From Azonexus sp. (lineage in GTDB: Bacteria > Pseudomonadota > Gammaproteobacteria > Burkholderiales > Rhodocyclaceae), in NCBI GenBank assembly GCA_017983615.1, contig JAGOBB010000002.1, positions 124,001-188,000 of the forward strand: DNA of 64,000 bases, written 5' to 3'. The position numbers and the translations under genes were made by a program. The notes under the pieces were generated by a model, which saw nothing but the letters and a program-made list of their open reading frames with translations, was not told the origin of the DNA and ran no database searches. Of this stretch, positions 15,243-25,045 are shown piece after piece; the stretch's first letter is position 1, and every line of letters starts with the position of its first letter.

Positions 15243-18200
15243 TCAGTGTGCCTTTTTCGTCGCGCGCTTGCGCCGCTTCGACGAGTGCAACTGGGTTTCG
15301 ATCAATTCCGCCGGCAATGGTTTGGAGTACAGGTAGCCCTGCAGGAACTCGCAGTTCAGCAGGGCCATCGTTTCCTGCTGGGCGATGGTTTCAACGCCTT
15401 CGGCAACGACTTTCATGCGCAGGCTGTGGGCCAGCGCAGTGATGCCATTGACAATGGCGATGGCATCCTCGTCATCCGGGATGTCCTGGATGAACGAGCG
15501 GTCGATTTTCAGGATATTGGCTGGCAGGTGCTTCAGGTACGCGAGCGAGGAATAACCGGTGCCGAAATCGTCGATCGAAATGTGGATGCCCAGGCTGCGC
15601 AATTCGCGGAGCAGGTCGATGCTCTCGGCGGCGCGCGCCATCATGACGCTTTCGGTAATTTCCAGGACCAGTGAGGTGGCGGGCAGTCCGCTTTCGTTCA
15701 GGGCGCTGAGAATGATGTTGCGCAGGTCAGCCTGCTCCAGTTGCTTGGACGAAAGATTGATCGCGACATGCAGGTCGGAGATGCCGTTATCCTGCCATGT
15801 CTTTGCCTGCATGCAGGCGGTGCGCAGGACGCGTTCCCCCAGTGGCAGGATGAGGCCGGTTTCTTCCGCAATCGGGATGAATTCGGCCGGCGAGACGACG
15901 CCACGTTCCGGGTGCAGCCAGCGAACCAGCGCTTCGACGCCGGCGATCTTGCCAGTGCGCGTCTCAACCACCGGTTGATAGAAAACGGTGATTTCATCGC
16001 GCTCCAGCGCCCGTCGAAGGTCGGCTTCCATCTTGAGACGGTCGGAAATGGCGGACTCCATGGCCGCTTCGTAATAACAGAAGCCACTGCCGCTATTCTT
16101 GGCTCGGTACATGGCGGTATCCGCATGGCGCAAAAGTCGATTGATGTCCGGTCCGTCTTCGGGATACAAGGCGATGCCGATACTGGCCGTAACGACGATC
16201 TCCTGATCATCGATGAACAGCGGTGCAGATACCGTGCGGCAGATGTTCTGGGCGACGCTGGCCGCAACGCCAGAATTCGGCAAATCGTCGAGCAGCACGG
16301 TAAATTCGTCGCCACCAAGGCGGGCCACGCAATCGTCCGCCCGCACACAGCCCTTGAGGCGTTGGGCCATGGTCATCAGCAATTTGTCGCCGACCTCGTG
16401 GCCCAGGGTGTCATTGATGAACTTGAAACGGTCCAGGTCGAGGAAGAGTACGGCTAGCTTGCCATTGTGGGCTTCAGCATCGTCTATCGAGTGGGCCAGT
16501 TGCTCCATGAACAGCAGACGGTTGGGCAGGCCGGTCAGTGTGTCGTTGTAGGCCAGATGCCTGACATGGCGTTCCGCCCGGGTGGCGTCAATGATCCGGC
16601 GGACCCGCTGGTTGACGACCGAGAGGTGTATCGGCTTGGGGATGAAATCGCTGGCCCCGGCTTCGAAGGCACGCTCGATGGAGTGGCGGTCTTCAAGCGC
16701 CGTGATCATCAGGATCGGGATGTCTTTCCAGCGCGGGTGGCGCTTCAGCGCGGCGCAGGCTTCAAAACCGTCCATCACCGGCATCAACGCATCCATCAGG
16801 ATGGCATCGGCCGAGTTGTGCTCCAGCCAATCCAGCACTTCGCTGCCATCGCTCGCCTCCTCAACCCGAAAACCGCTACGGTACAAGGCGTGGCGAAGGG
16901 CTGAACGCGTGCTGCGATCATCGTCGACGACCAGAACGATGGGCGCGTCATCGCGCAGTTGCGGCAGGGTTGGTGATGGTTCGTCCAGTTCGAGCATCAA
17001 TGCCGGTTCGATGATGGCGAATTCGGTGCGCAAACGCAGCAGAAGTTCGCTGGCCTCGCTCAAAGTACCCGCTTCGGCTTGCAGCTCCAAATCGCGGGCG
17101 ACATTGGCCATGGTTACTGCGCCCAAGTTGCTGGCAGCACCCTTGATGACGTGGGCAATATTCCTGAGCGTCGAGGCATTGCCTTCAGCGATACCGGATT
17201 CGATCTCGATCAGGTAGTTGGGGACGTCTTCAAGAAATGGGCGGATGGCTTCGCTGACCGATGTCCCCAGTATTTCCCTTAGGCGTTTGAGTACCGTGGC
17301 ATCGAGTTGCGGGTTGCCAGCATTCTCGGCAGGAAGATCGGCCATTGGCACCGGATCGGACTGCCACTGAAGCCACTGGGTCAGGGCGGCTGCCAGTGCT
17401 TCCAGCGTCAAGGGCTTGGGCAGGTGGTCGTCCATCCCGGTGGCCAGACAGCGTTCGATGTCGACAGACAAGGTATTGGCTGTCATGGCGATGATCGGGA
17501 TATGGCGACCAGTGCCCGCCTCCTGGCTACGGATGGCATGGGTTGCCTGGAAGCCGTCCATTTCAGGCATCGAGCAATCCATCAGGATCAGGTCCCAGTC
17601 GCCCGTATGCCACGCTTCCACTGCCTCGATTCCGTTTTTTGCGATCTGGCTTGTGCAACCGAGCATGCGCAACATCCCAGTAGCAACCAATTGATTGGTT
17701 GCGTTGTCTTCTGCGACCAGGATACGGCCGGTGCAACTGAGCAGTTTGTCGGTATCCGGCCGTTTGCCCGCTGACGGTATGCCTGCGAGACATGGCGTGG
17801 TGAACCAGAATTCGCTGCCTTGTCCCGGCGCACCGTCTACACCGATTTCGCCGCCAAGGAGACGAACGATCTGTTTGCAGATGGAGAGTCCCAGTCCGCT
17901 GCCTCCGTAGCGCCGGGTGGTCGAGGTATCTGCCTGGGTGAAGGAGTCGAAAATGATGCCTTGCAATTCCTTGGCAATGCCAATGCCGGTGTCACGTACG
18001 CTGAAACGCAACTTTCGACCCTCGTCGATTGCTTCGACGGTCAGCGTAACCGATCCGCGTTCGGTGAATTTGACGGCGTTGCCCAGAAGATTTATCAGCA
18101 CTTGGCGGATACGCGCTGGGTCACCCGTCAAGGTCGATGGAACATCGGTCGATACACAAGCGGTCAAAGCGAGATTTTTTTGGGTTGACATGGCGTGGAA

Positions 18201-19274
18201 CATGTTCATCACGCCATCGATTAGCGGCTGTAGTTCGAAATCGCAGGCATCGACTTCCATTCGGCCCGCTTCAAGGCGGGAAAAATCGAGGATGTTGTTG
18301 ATCAGCTCCAGCAAATATTGCGATGAGTCCCAGGCCAGGCCAAGCAATTCCCGTTGTTCGCGATTCATTCGGCTCATTTTGAGCATATCGAGCGTGCCGA
18401 TCACTCCGTTGAGCGGGGTGCGGATTTCGTGACTGATCGTTGCCGCGAAATCCGCCTTCAGTTTCGCGAAACGCAGGGCGCTGTCACGGGCCAGACGCAA
18501 TTCCTGTTCGCGTTGCTCAAGCGCTTCCATCATGCTGTTGAATGCGTGCGCCATGTCAGCCAGGTCACGGGGGCCGGAAAGATCGGCACGCAGTCCGATT
18601 TCGCCATTTTCAGCACGGGCCATGGTCTCCGAAAGATCGGCCAACGGTTGGGTGAGGCGTCGGGCGAGCAGGTGCAGGCCGAGGACGAAAAAGACCGCAA
18701 ATGCTATGCCGGCTGCGAAATTGATGACGAAAACTTCGTGTACCAGCGCTTTCAGCGTCGCCTTGCTCTGGTCGATGATGACGAAGCCAAGCAGAATGTC
18801 CTGTCGCTCTGTGGTTTCGAACTGGGAGTCGGGGCCGGAAAGTGACCAGACCGGTGCCACGAAGCGCCAGCCGGCTGAGTTTTCTGTATCGAGGTAGGGG
18901 TCGCGTACCTGATGCGAAGGCTGACGGTTGTGATCTTCAACAATGTGCTTGCCATTTTCCAGAAGAATACGCCCGTCGGCATAGCGGATTTCAATGCGGG
19001 TTACGTCCGGGAAAGCGGAGGCGGCAGCCAGTGCTTCCGAGACATTTTCAGTCGACCCGAAGGCCAGCGCCAGCCGGCTCTGCGAAGCGAGATTTCGGGT
19101 GATACGCAGCCCGTCATCCAGCTTGCTGTCATAGAGCTGACGGCTACCTTGCCACGAGGTGATCAGGGCTGCCAGCAGCGAAATGCACAAGACACCTACT
19201 GAGAACAGGATCGCCAGTTGACTGCGAAAGGTGCTTTTTCGAAAGCGGCGCAACAAACCGGACAACCAAGCCAT
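15243..19274 (-). CDS. Membrane hybrid sensor kinase with GGDEF and EAL domains
   Basis: A 1343-residue inner-membrane signalling protein. Order: TM about 19-42; periplasmic sensor about 43-180; TM about 181-205; HAMP about 205-260; HisKA with H282 in ISHEIRTP; ATPase domain about 375-495 with [12 protein letters not shown]; receiver 1 with D566; Hpt with H708 in IAHVIKG; receiver 2 with D828; GGDEF 987-991 in RLGGDEF; EAL 1114-1116 in GVEALVRW. All catalytic signatures look intact, so it may both make and break cyclic di-GMP under phosphorelay control. It starts 6 bases after a periplasmic binding protein gene and is third in the TonB receptor operon, which suggests that it senses the same ligand. 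Confidence 0.93.
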   Translation of the reverse strand: MAWLSGLLRRFRKSTFRSQLAILFSVGVLCISLLAALITSWQGSRQLYDSKLDDGLRITRNLASQSRLALAFGSTENVSEALAAASAFPDVTRIEIRYADGRILLENGKHIVEDHNRQPSHQVRDPYLDTENSAGWRFVAPVWSLSGPDSQFETTERQDILLGFVIIDQSKATLKALVHEVFVINFAAGIAFAVFFVLGLHLLARRLTQPLADLSETMARAENGEIGLRADLSGPRDLADMAHAFNSMMEALEQREQELRLARDSALRFAKLKADFAATISHEIRTPLNGVIGTLDMLKMSRMNREQRELLGLAWDSSQYLLELINNILDFSRLEAGRMEVDACDFELQPLIDGVMNMFHAMSTQKNLALTACVSTDVPSTLTGDPARIRQVLINLLGNAVKFTERGSVTLTVEAIDEGRKLRFSVRDTGIGIAKELQGIIFDSFTQADTSTTRRYGGSGLGLSICKQIVRLLGGEIGVDGAPGQGSEFWFTTPCLAGIPSAGKRPDTDKLLSCTGRILVAEDNATNQLVATGMLRMLGCTSQIAKNGIEAVEAWHTGDWDLILMDCSMPEMDGFQATHAIRSQEAGTGRHIPIIAMTANTLSVDIERCLATGMDDHLPKPLTLEALAAALTQWLQWQSDPVPMADLPAENAGNPQLDATVLKRLREILGTSVSEAIRPFLEDVPNYLIEIESGIAEGNASTLRNIAHVIKGAASNLGAVTMANVARDLELQAEAGTLSEASELLLRLRTEFAIIEPALMLELDEPSPTLPQLRDDAPIVLVVDDDRSTRSALRHALYRSGFRVEEASDGSEVLDWLEHNSADAILMDALMPVMDGFEACAALKRHPRWKDIPILMITALEDRHSIERAFEAGASDFIPKPIHLSVVNQRVRRIIDATRAERHVRHLAYNDTLTGLPNRLLFMEQLAHSIDDAEAHNGKLAVLFLDLDRFKFINDTLGHEVGDKLLMTMAQRLKGCVRADDCVARLGGDEFTVLLDDLPNSGVAASVAQNICRTVSAPLFIDDQEIVVTASIGIALYPEDGPDINRLLRHADTAMYRAKNSGSGFCYYEAAMESAISDRLKMEADLRRALERDEITVFYQPVVETRTGKIAGVEALVRWLHPERGVVSPAEFIPIAEETGLILPLGERVLRTACMQAKTWQDNGISDLHVAINLSSKQLEQADLRNIILSALNESGLPATSLVLEITESVMMARAAESIDLLRELRSLGIHISIDDFGTGYSSLAYLKHLPANILKIDRSFIQDIPDDEDAIAIVNGITALAHSLRMKVVAEGVETIAQQETMALLNCEFLQGYLYSKPLPAELIETQLHSSKRRKRATKKAH

Positions 19275-19280
19275 GGTGCC

Positions 19281-20426
19281 CTATTGCTCCGGAAACAAAA
19301 GGTCGAAACCCTGTTGCTGGGCGTTCGAGGAAGCTAAGCCAAGGTGGCTCGCGGTACGCGTATTGAAGGCAGTCAGCACGTCGCGCAGCGGTAATACGCC
19401 TCGGGCGACAGGGCTGCCACTTGCGAGGCCAAGTGCCGATGTGGCCAGGTTGCGCCCAAGTTCGACATTATTGGGATAGAGGGCAAAGAGCGCACCTCGT
19501 TTGACATGCGAAACGTTGCTTGAAAATACCGGAATACTCTTTGACCACGATTCCTGCAAGACCATTGGCAGGACCAGCGAGTCGTCCACCGTTGCACTGT
19601 CCTGCGGCAACCAGAGTGCATCTCGCTTGGGATCGGCCGTGGCAAAAAAGTTCTGATAGATGAGCAGGGAGCTCTTCAAGTCGCTGGCTTCCTGGGTAAC
19701 CAGTTCTATACCTTGAGCGCGGGCCGCTTCCCTGGCCAGTTTGATCAGCCAAGTATTCTGACGAGGCTCGAAAACGACCATAACGCGCTGGGTTTTTGGC
19801 GACAGCGTCTTCAGGCGAGCAAATAGCAAGGCTGGGTCTGGTGCCAGACTGAGAATGGCGCCATTGCGTACCTCGGTGTCAGGAACAGACACGACACCGC
19901 CGGCAATGACACCGAAATCCTTATCGAGCGCACTGGCTGCCTTCAGGCCATTTCGTCCGAGGGCGATAACGACGCGAACGTCCTGCCGCTTCAATTCGCC
20001 GGAAATGGCTTGGGCGTTGAAATTGCTCCCCACCGCAAAGCTGCTTACCTTGGCTTGGACGCTTTCCTCAATGCCTTCAATGATTTTTGAAAAGACGCTG
20101 CGATAGGGTTCGCCGATATCCGGGTAGAGCACCGCGATCGGCCCGAAATTCCCGCCGGCAGCCGCGAGCCGGATTGGGCCCCCGCGCAGTGCGGTTGCCA
20201 TCAGCAATTGACTGAGACGAGGTTCTTCAAGATCCTTCAGGGTCAGTCGGATGATTTCGACTCCCGGGGTACCTTCCATTCCGCCTAGCACCCCGGAAAA
20301 AACCCCTGAATTTTCGTCGTCGGCTTCGGCAAAAATTACTGCAATACGTGTTGCGTCAGCTTGAACCCGAAGGCTGAAGGCCATGAGTAAAACAGTCAGT
20401 AGTAAGCGAAGAAAACGCAATGTCAT
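19281..20426 (-). CDS. Periplasmic ABC_sub_bind family protein
   Basis: A 381-residue protein with an N-terminal signal peptide (about 23 residues, RFLRLLLTVLLMAFSLRVQA) and two periplasmic-binding lobes. Text such as IAVIFAEADDENSGVF and VVIALGRNGLKAA fits the ABC_sub_bind family, which binds small ligands such as aromatic amino acids. No permease or ATPase gene adjoins it. The neighbours are a TonB receptor 7 bases upstream and the hybrid kinase 6 bases downstream, so it probably presents ligand to the kinase sensor domain rather than feeding a transporter. Confidence 0.82.
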   Translation of the reverse strand: MTLRFLRLLLTVLLMAFSLRVQADATRIAVIFAEADDENSGVFSGVLGGMEGTPGVEIIRLTLKDLEEPRLSQLLMATALRGGPIRLAAAGGNFGPIAVLYPDIGEPYRSVFSKIIEGIEESVQAKVSSFAVGSNFNAQAISGELKRQDVRVVIALGRNGLKAASALDKDFGVIAGGVVSVPDTEVRNGAILSLAPDPALLFARLKTLSPKTQRVMVVFEPRQNTWLIKLAREAARAQGIELVTQEASDLKSSLLIYQNFFATADPKRDALWLPQDSATVDDSLVLPMVLQESWSKSIPVFSSNVSHVKRGALFALYPNNVELGRNLATSALGLASGSPVARGVLPLRDVLTAFNTRTASHLGLASSNAQQQGFDLLFPEQ

Positions 20427-20433
20427 GTCGACA

Positions 20434-22500
20434 TTATAGGCTGTAACGCGCCTGAAGCCAGAAGGTACGGCCCGGCATGGGCAGGTCGTAGATGATGCCG
20501 GAGGCAGTGGTCGATGGTTCCCGGATATCTGTGTCGAATAGGTTGAATACCGATACCGAGAAACCCCAGCCCGTCTTCGGCTGTTCGGTGCGCAGCGTCA
20601 GGTCTATCGAGGTGTAGTCGGGAATTGGTGCGCGCGTGTCGCCCGGAGGACGCCTGCGGTCGGCGACATGATTCAATTGCGCACTCAGGCGCCAGTTGGC
20701 ACCCACTAGCCAGTCAGCACGGGTGTATAGATGGTGGTGCGGGGCATACCCTGCATCTTGGCCGGTTGCGTTGTCGATATTCTGCTGGTAGGCGTAGTGG
20801 CCTGTCAGGCGCAGAGACTTAGAGAAATCCCAGACTGCTTCCAGTTCGCCGCCACTGCCATGCTGGTTGCCGGTGTTCTGGTAGTTGGTACCGGATAGCC
20901 TGATAATGTCCGAAATCTCGTGCCGAAACACGCTCAGAGTCGTTTGCAGATTGTGCTGCGCTCGCCAGGTCAGCGAGGCTTCTAGCGTGCTGATCTTTTC
21001 CGGGCGCAGAGTCGGGTTGCCCAATGCCACCGGATTGCTAGTTGCATACTCCTCGACGAAGGAGGGAGCCCTGAAGGCGGTGCCGTACATGAGCTTTGCG
21101 GTGAGATCTTGGCGGGCTTCCCAAACCAGTGCGAGGCGGGGGTTGGTGGTGCTGCCGAAATCGGAGAAAGCGTCGTAGCGGAGGCCCCCGGTCAGCGTCC
21201 ATTGCCTGGCGAAGCTCCATTCATCCTGGATGTAGACATAGTCGAGATGCCGCTTGTGTGGCGCCAGGAATAGCTCGCTGCCAGAGACCCAAGACAAGGG
21301 GATCGGCGTCGGCAAGGGGCCGGCGGATAGCGTGAAATTTTTCTGTTCGCTAGTCTTGTAGATGTCCATTACGTCGTGGCCCAGCCCTACCCGGATCCGG
21401 TGATCGGTGAAGCCGGAATACACGCCAGTAGCCGAAAAACGGAACTGCCGTTCCCATTTGTTGGGAGCGCCGAGCATGCCATCGGGAAAACTGCCGAAGA
21501 ATGCGCCGCGGGGAAAGAGTTGCAATGGCCTCGTGATTTCGTTGGCCAGGTGCATAAACGAGGCCTGCGCCGTGACACCCAGATCTGGGGTGAGTTGCGG
21601 GTCGCTCCATGTCAGATCAGAGGTGAAGCGCTCGCTGCGCGAACGGCCATAAGGATCAAGTGCGCCGGCGACCCCAACGCCGGGTTCTATATTGTCGCGC
21701 AGTGTGTACGCGCTGCGCCAGCGCCAGCGCCCCAGTGCGAGATCGAGTTGCGCGTCGATAGCGCTGTGTCCCATGTGGGTTACGCCGGGCGCCAGCGAGG
21801 CCGGTGGGGCCAGGGCAAGGTTGTCGATGGCGGTCTGTGAGTCGACGCGGACCGTGCGATGCGCTCCGTCGGTTCCGCCAAAGCGTAGAAAGCCGGCGAC
21901 CTCCAGGTCGCCAATCCGAGACCCGTGTTGCAGCCAGGTGGCCCATGTGTCGAGCGAGCCAACGCGCAGGCCGGATGTCGTGCCATTCACTTCTTCGGCA
22001 GTCTTGGTAATGATATTGATCGTGCCGGCAAAGGCATCGGCACCGTAGAGTGCAGAGCCGGGTCCGCGGATGACTTCAATGCGCGAGACGTTTTCCACCG
22101 GCAGTGCAACCGGCATATCGTTGCGGTTACCCTGATAGGCGCTGGTCATCGGAATGCCGTTGACCATGACCAGTACGTGAGGGTTGGATTCGGTGAGGAT
22201 GCCGCGGATGCTGTAATTGGCGGCGAAATCGAGCGAGGAGCGGGAAACGTGCAAGCCAGGCACAGCCTCCAGGGCTTCGTCGACACTTGTTGCACCCATG
22301 CTGGCGATGTCCTCGGCGGTAATGACGGTGGCGACCGACGGGGCCTTGCGGATGAGTTGTTTGACGCCAGTGGCAATACTGACAAACTCTTGGCCGCCGT
22401 AGGCCATGGAGAGGTCTTCTTCTTCCGATAGTGGCTGAGCTGTCACGCTACCGGCGAAGGCCGCCAGCAGCACCCCTGAAAGCGCGCGGAGATGAAACAT
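20434..22500 (-). CDS. TonB-dependent outer membrane receptor
   Basis: A 688-residue receptor for energised uptake across the outer membrane. The ATG at 22500 is chosen because AGGGG precedes it by 7 bases. An ATG two codons upstream has no room for a ribosome site. It has a signal peptide of about 22 residues, then the plug domain (VATVITAEDIASMGATSVDEAL, RGILTESNPHVLVMVNGIPM, VIRGPGSALYGADAFAGTIN) and a beta-barrel ending in QARYSL. Plug features resemble the BtuB/CirA-like group, but no cobalamin riboswitch or Fur box was found upstream, so the ligand is unknown. It is the first gene of the receptor/binding protein/kinase operon. Confidence 0.9.
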   Translation of the reverse strand: MFHLRALSGVLLAAFAGSVTAQPLSEEEDLSMAYGGQEFVSIATGVKQLIRKAPSVATVITAEDIASMGATSVDEALEAVPGLHVSRSSLDFAANYSIRGILTESNPHVLVMVNGIPMTSAYQGNRNDMPVALPVENVSRIEVIRGPGSALYGADAFAGTINIITKTAEEVNGTTSGLRVGSLDTWATWLQHGSRIGDLEVAGFLRFGGTDGAHRTVRVDSQTAIDNLALAPPASLAPGVTHMGHSAIDAQLDLALGRWRWRSAYTLRDNIEPGVGVAGALDPYGRSRSERFTSDLTWSDPQLTPDLGVTAQASFMHLANEITRPLQLFPRGAFFGSFPDGMLGAPNKWERQFRFSATGVYSGFTDHRIRVGLGHDVMDIYKTSEQKNFTLSAGPLPTPIPLSWVSGSELFLAPHKRHLDYVYIQDEWSFARQWTLTGGLRYDAFSDFGSTTNPRLALVWEARQDLTAKLMYGTAFRAPSFVEEYATSNPVALGNPTLRPEKISTLEASLTWRAQHNLQTTLSVFRHEISDIIRLSGTNYQNTGNQHGSGGELEAVWDFSKSLRLTGHYAYQQNIDNATGQDAGYAPHHHLYTRADWLVGANWRLSAQLNHVADRRRPPGDTRAPIPDYTSIDLTLRTEQPKTGWGFSVSVFNLFDTDIREPSTTASGIIYDLPMPGRTFWLQARYSL

Positions 22501-22633
22501 GACCATACCCCTAATTGCATTACATTGTTATTGAGTTGCGCAAATCTAAAGGAAAGCCTCCGTATTAGCAATCAATTGGAATGGAGCAGGGGAATCCTGA
22601 TCTTCACCTCTTTTTCCCTGTATTGGTCAGGTG

Positions 22634-22667
22634 TTTGCTACGGTCAGTGGGAAATTTAGGCAGAATT
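22634..22667 (-). repeat. Dispersed element, degenerate copy in opposite orientation
   Basis: TGCTACGGTC at 22636-22645 is the reverse complement of the core, followed by AAATTT and AATTC segments at roughly the spacing seen in other copies. The GGCC arms are missing. It lies in the 166-base gap upstream of the TonB receptor and after the citrate-synthase-like cluster. Confidence 0.55.
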
Positions 22668-23470
22668 CACCATGTTCTTCGCGGGGGGCCTTGGTAGACT
22701 ATGGCGGCGCAGCGAAGTGGCATGGTGGCCTGCTCTGGGCGCTGGACGGATTCAATGTAGCAAGGTGTCATGCCGGCCAGGAAGGCGGGGAGTGAATACA
22801 GGTAGTATTCACGTGGCGATAGACCGAGATCCAAAGCCAGCGAAGCAGCGATTACCGCGTAGTTCATGCGCAACCGCCAGCGACCGGACAGCAGGATGTC
22901 CTCGATGGCGAACGCTAGCTTGACGAAGGGGCCGTCCGCCAAATTTTCGCGTTTGGCGATCGACAACACAATCGCGTTTCGCTCATCGGCGGCGGAGCGG
23001 TTGATCGGCCGGCCAAAGCCGCCGATACCGCGGTTGATGCGCAGTTCCTCGAGGACAACTTCTTTGAGGTCTTGCCCGGCGTCAACGGCTGACTTGGCTC
23101 GGACAAGGAAATCAGCGATCGCGATGTCTATCTGTCGGCCGTAGATGGCAGATTCAGATGTGGCCAGCGCAGCACTTATGCCGAGCACGCCAGTGCTGCG
23201 GGCGCTGCCAGCGAGTGCGGCAACACGGTTGTTCCACAGTCGGGGGTCCGGATAGCTGGTATTGACCCATAGCGCATGTAGTATGCGGAGCTGAGCCGGG
23301 GTATGGCGGCGGCCGGTAATTCCGTAGACGTAGAGGTCTATCCAGTCTGCGTCGCGTAATTCTGAATGGAGGTCTTGGCCTCGGAATACAGCTCGTTCGC
23401 CGGGAAAGCAGCCGCCCATCTCGGTGCGCAGGGGGCCTTCGTAGGATTCGAGAATCGAGGTCTGGGTCAT
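22667..23470 (-). CDS. Citrate-synthase-like protein B, catalytic residues altered
   Basis: A 267-residue protein with the fold pattern of short citrate synthase/citryl-CoA lyase homologues. Where active enzymes read GFGHP.HK.xDPR it reads GFGRPINRSAADER: the catalytic histidine is Arg, while Asp and Arg are roughly kept with one extra residue. The HGGA histidine region reads ESAIYG, and the later catalytic Asp position reads RMNY. It may bind acyl-CoA or form a heteromer with the upstream paralogue rather than act as a normal synthase. It is the last gene of a four-gene operon. Confidence 0.65.
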   Translation of the reverse strand: MTQTSILESYEGPLRTEMGGCFPGERAVFRGQDLHSELRDADWIDLYVYGITGRRHTPAQLRILHALWVNTSYPDPRLWNNRVAALAGSARSTGVLGISAALATSESAIYGRQIDIAIADFLVRAKSAVDAGQDLKEVVLEELRINRGIGGFGRPINRSAADERNAIVLSIAKRENLADGPFVKLAFAIEDILLSGRWRLRMNYAVIAASLALDLGLSPREYYLYSLPAFLAGMTPCYIESVQRPEQATMPLRCAAIVYQGPPRRTW

Positions 23471-23473
23471 AGG

Positions 23474-24289
23474 CTAGGCGGCTTGAGGGCCGGGATCGTT
23501 GGTGATGTGAATGGAAAAGAAGGGAAAGTGGCGGAACCCCTGTTTGCCTTGTTCCAGGGCAAGTGCTGCGGCACCGGGCAGGCGCAGTAGCAAGGTCAGC
23601 ATTTCGCCTTCCTCTGGTGAGAATCCGAGGTCGTGCAGTGCTGCTGCAGCGACGCCGGACAGGGCCAGGCCATGTCCGCAGCTTTCTGCCAGTGTATTGT
23701 GCTGATCGTACAGCCAGCGAGACGCTACACCGTCGAATGCGGAGGCGATTGCGTGCAGCGTCTGTATCGCCGGCTGTGCGGCATGCGCGTGATGCGGGAG
23801 GAAGCCTGGCGGGTGGGCAATGTCGGGCCAGGCCAGCAGCCGGGTAGGCCGGGCCGGGTTGGCCAGAGCATCCTGCCATGCGGCTAGGTCGTTGCCGCAC
23901 TGTTGCCAGAGGCGCATTGCCAGGAAAACTTCGCGAGCGCCGCCAGAGCTGCCGGCGCCGGCAGCGAGGGCAGCCATTAGAGCGGCGGCGGCCGGTGAGC
24001 CACCGACCCCGGCCGACATCGCGGCATGCACCGAGGGGTCGCGTGGTCCGGGGCTGGCCAGTGCGAGGGCGAGTATTTCGAGGGCTCTGGCTTGACCCGG
24101 GCAGGGGCGTTCCCCGCGAAAGAGCAGGAACAGGTATTCGGTGTACGATGCACGGGGCACGATGTCGCCGAATACGTCGTAGCCGCTACAGTAACAACGC
24201 TGGGCCACGAATGGGTTGTCTGCCTCGGCCTCCTCCTCACATAGGTGAGAAAAGATTAGATCCTTGCTGTCGCTCATGGGGGGGCTCAC
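23474..24289 (-). CDS. Citrate-synthase-like protein A, catalytic residues altered
   Basis: A 271-residue paralogue of the next gene. DPSVHAAMSAGVGGSPAAA aligns with the first catalytic region of citrate synthase and keeps a histidine, but the GPAHGGA site reads GAGSSGGA and the GFGHP site reads GFLPHHAH. The GTG at 24289 overlaps the SDR stop by 4 bases. An ATG at 24277 is an alternative. The following paralogue starts 3 bases after its stop. The pairing suggests a two-subunit protein. The substrate is unknown. Confidence 0.62.
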   Translation of the reverse strand: MSPPMSDSKDLIFSHLCEEEAEADNPFVAQRCYCSGYDVFGDIVPRASYTEYLFLLFRGERPCPGQARALEILALALASPGPRDPSVHAAMSAGVGGSPAAAALMAALAAGAGSSGGAREVFLAMRLWQQCGNDLAAWQDALANPARPTRLLAWPDIAHPPGFLPHHAHAAQPAIQTLHAIASAFDGVASRWLYDQHNTLAESCGHGLALSGVAAAALHDLGFSPEEGEMLTLLLRLPGAAALALEQGKQGFRHFPFFSIHITNDPGPQAA

Positions 24290-25035
24290 AGGAGACTCAT
24301 GCCACCATCGACGACCAGTTCGTGGCCGATGATGTAGGAGGCGTCGTTGCTGGCCAGAAAGACAATGGCTTTCGCCAGTTCGTCCGGTGTGCCGAATCGC
24401 TGGCTGGGCGACTTGCTGGCGATTTCGCTCTGCAGCGACTGGCTGATCTCGGGCGGGAGCCCCATGCGGTCGAACATCGGAGTGCTGACTGGCCCGGGGC
24501 TGACGGCGTTGACGCGGATGCCGCGCGGGATCAATTCCAGTGCCAAACTCGTCGTCAGTGAACGTAGTGCAGCCTTACAGGCAGCATATACACTGAAATT
24601 TGGCGAGCCCAGTCGATTGGTGATTGAGGTGGTCAGGATCACGCTGCTGCCGGAGGTGAGCAGGGGTGAGAGTCGTTGCAGTGTGAAAAAAATTCCCTTG
24701 AAGTTGACTGAAACCATTTCGTCGAAGGCGTGCTCGCTGACCGTCTCCATCGGCCCCGGAGTGGCGATGCCGGCATTCAATACGAGGATGTCCAGATGCC
24801 CGAAGGCGTTGCCCATGGTTTGGACCAGATGATCAATGGCTGATAACTTGCTGCTGTCGCTGTCCAGCACCAGTGCATCGGGCCCGAGTCGGGTACGGGC
24901 TGCGGTCAGGCTGGACGGGCTGCGCCCGCTCACCGCCACACGTGTGCCTTCGCGTTGCATGAGCTGGGCTGTGGCCAGGCCGATGCCGCTGGTGCCGCCG
25001 GTAATCAGGGCTGTTTTTCCTGCGAGTTTTTGCAT
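24286..25035 (-). CDS. Short-chain dehydrogenase/reductase
   Basis: A 249-residue classical SDR: NAD(P)-binding GGTSGIG at the N-terminus, NAG motif in LVLNAGIA, catalytic Ser in LTTSITN, YxxxK in YAACK, and the PGPVSTPMF loop. Cytosolic oxidoreductase of an alcohol/ketone pair; the actual substrate is unknown. AAGGAG lies 7 bases before the ATG. It is second in the operon, between the ThDP enzyme and the citrate-synthase-like pair, so it may reduce the ketone made by the ThDP enzyme. Confidence 0.85.
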   Translation of the reverse strand: MQKLAGKTALITGGTSGIGLATAQLMQREGTRVAVSGRSPSSLTAARTRLGPDALVLDSDSSKLSAIDHLVQTMGNAFGHLDILVLNAGIATPGPMETVSEHAFDEMVSVNFKGIFFTLQRLSPLLTSGSSVILTTSITNRLGSPNFSVYAACKAALRSLTTSLALELIPRGIRVNAVSPGPVSTPMFDRMGLPPEISQSLQSEIASKSPSQRFGTPDELAKAIVFLASNDASYIIGHELVVDGGMSLL

Positions 25036-25045
25036 TGTTTGCTCC

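Noticed and set aside
16874-16883. GCTACGGTA-type partial match to the element core in the hybrid kinase gene
   Set aside because: Only eight core bases match and the flanking tracts are absent.
22501-22666. Possible cobalamin riboswitch or Fur box upstream of the TonB receptor
   Set aside because: Neither the B12-box core nor a GATAATGAT-type Fur palindrome is present on the minus strand.
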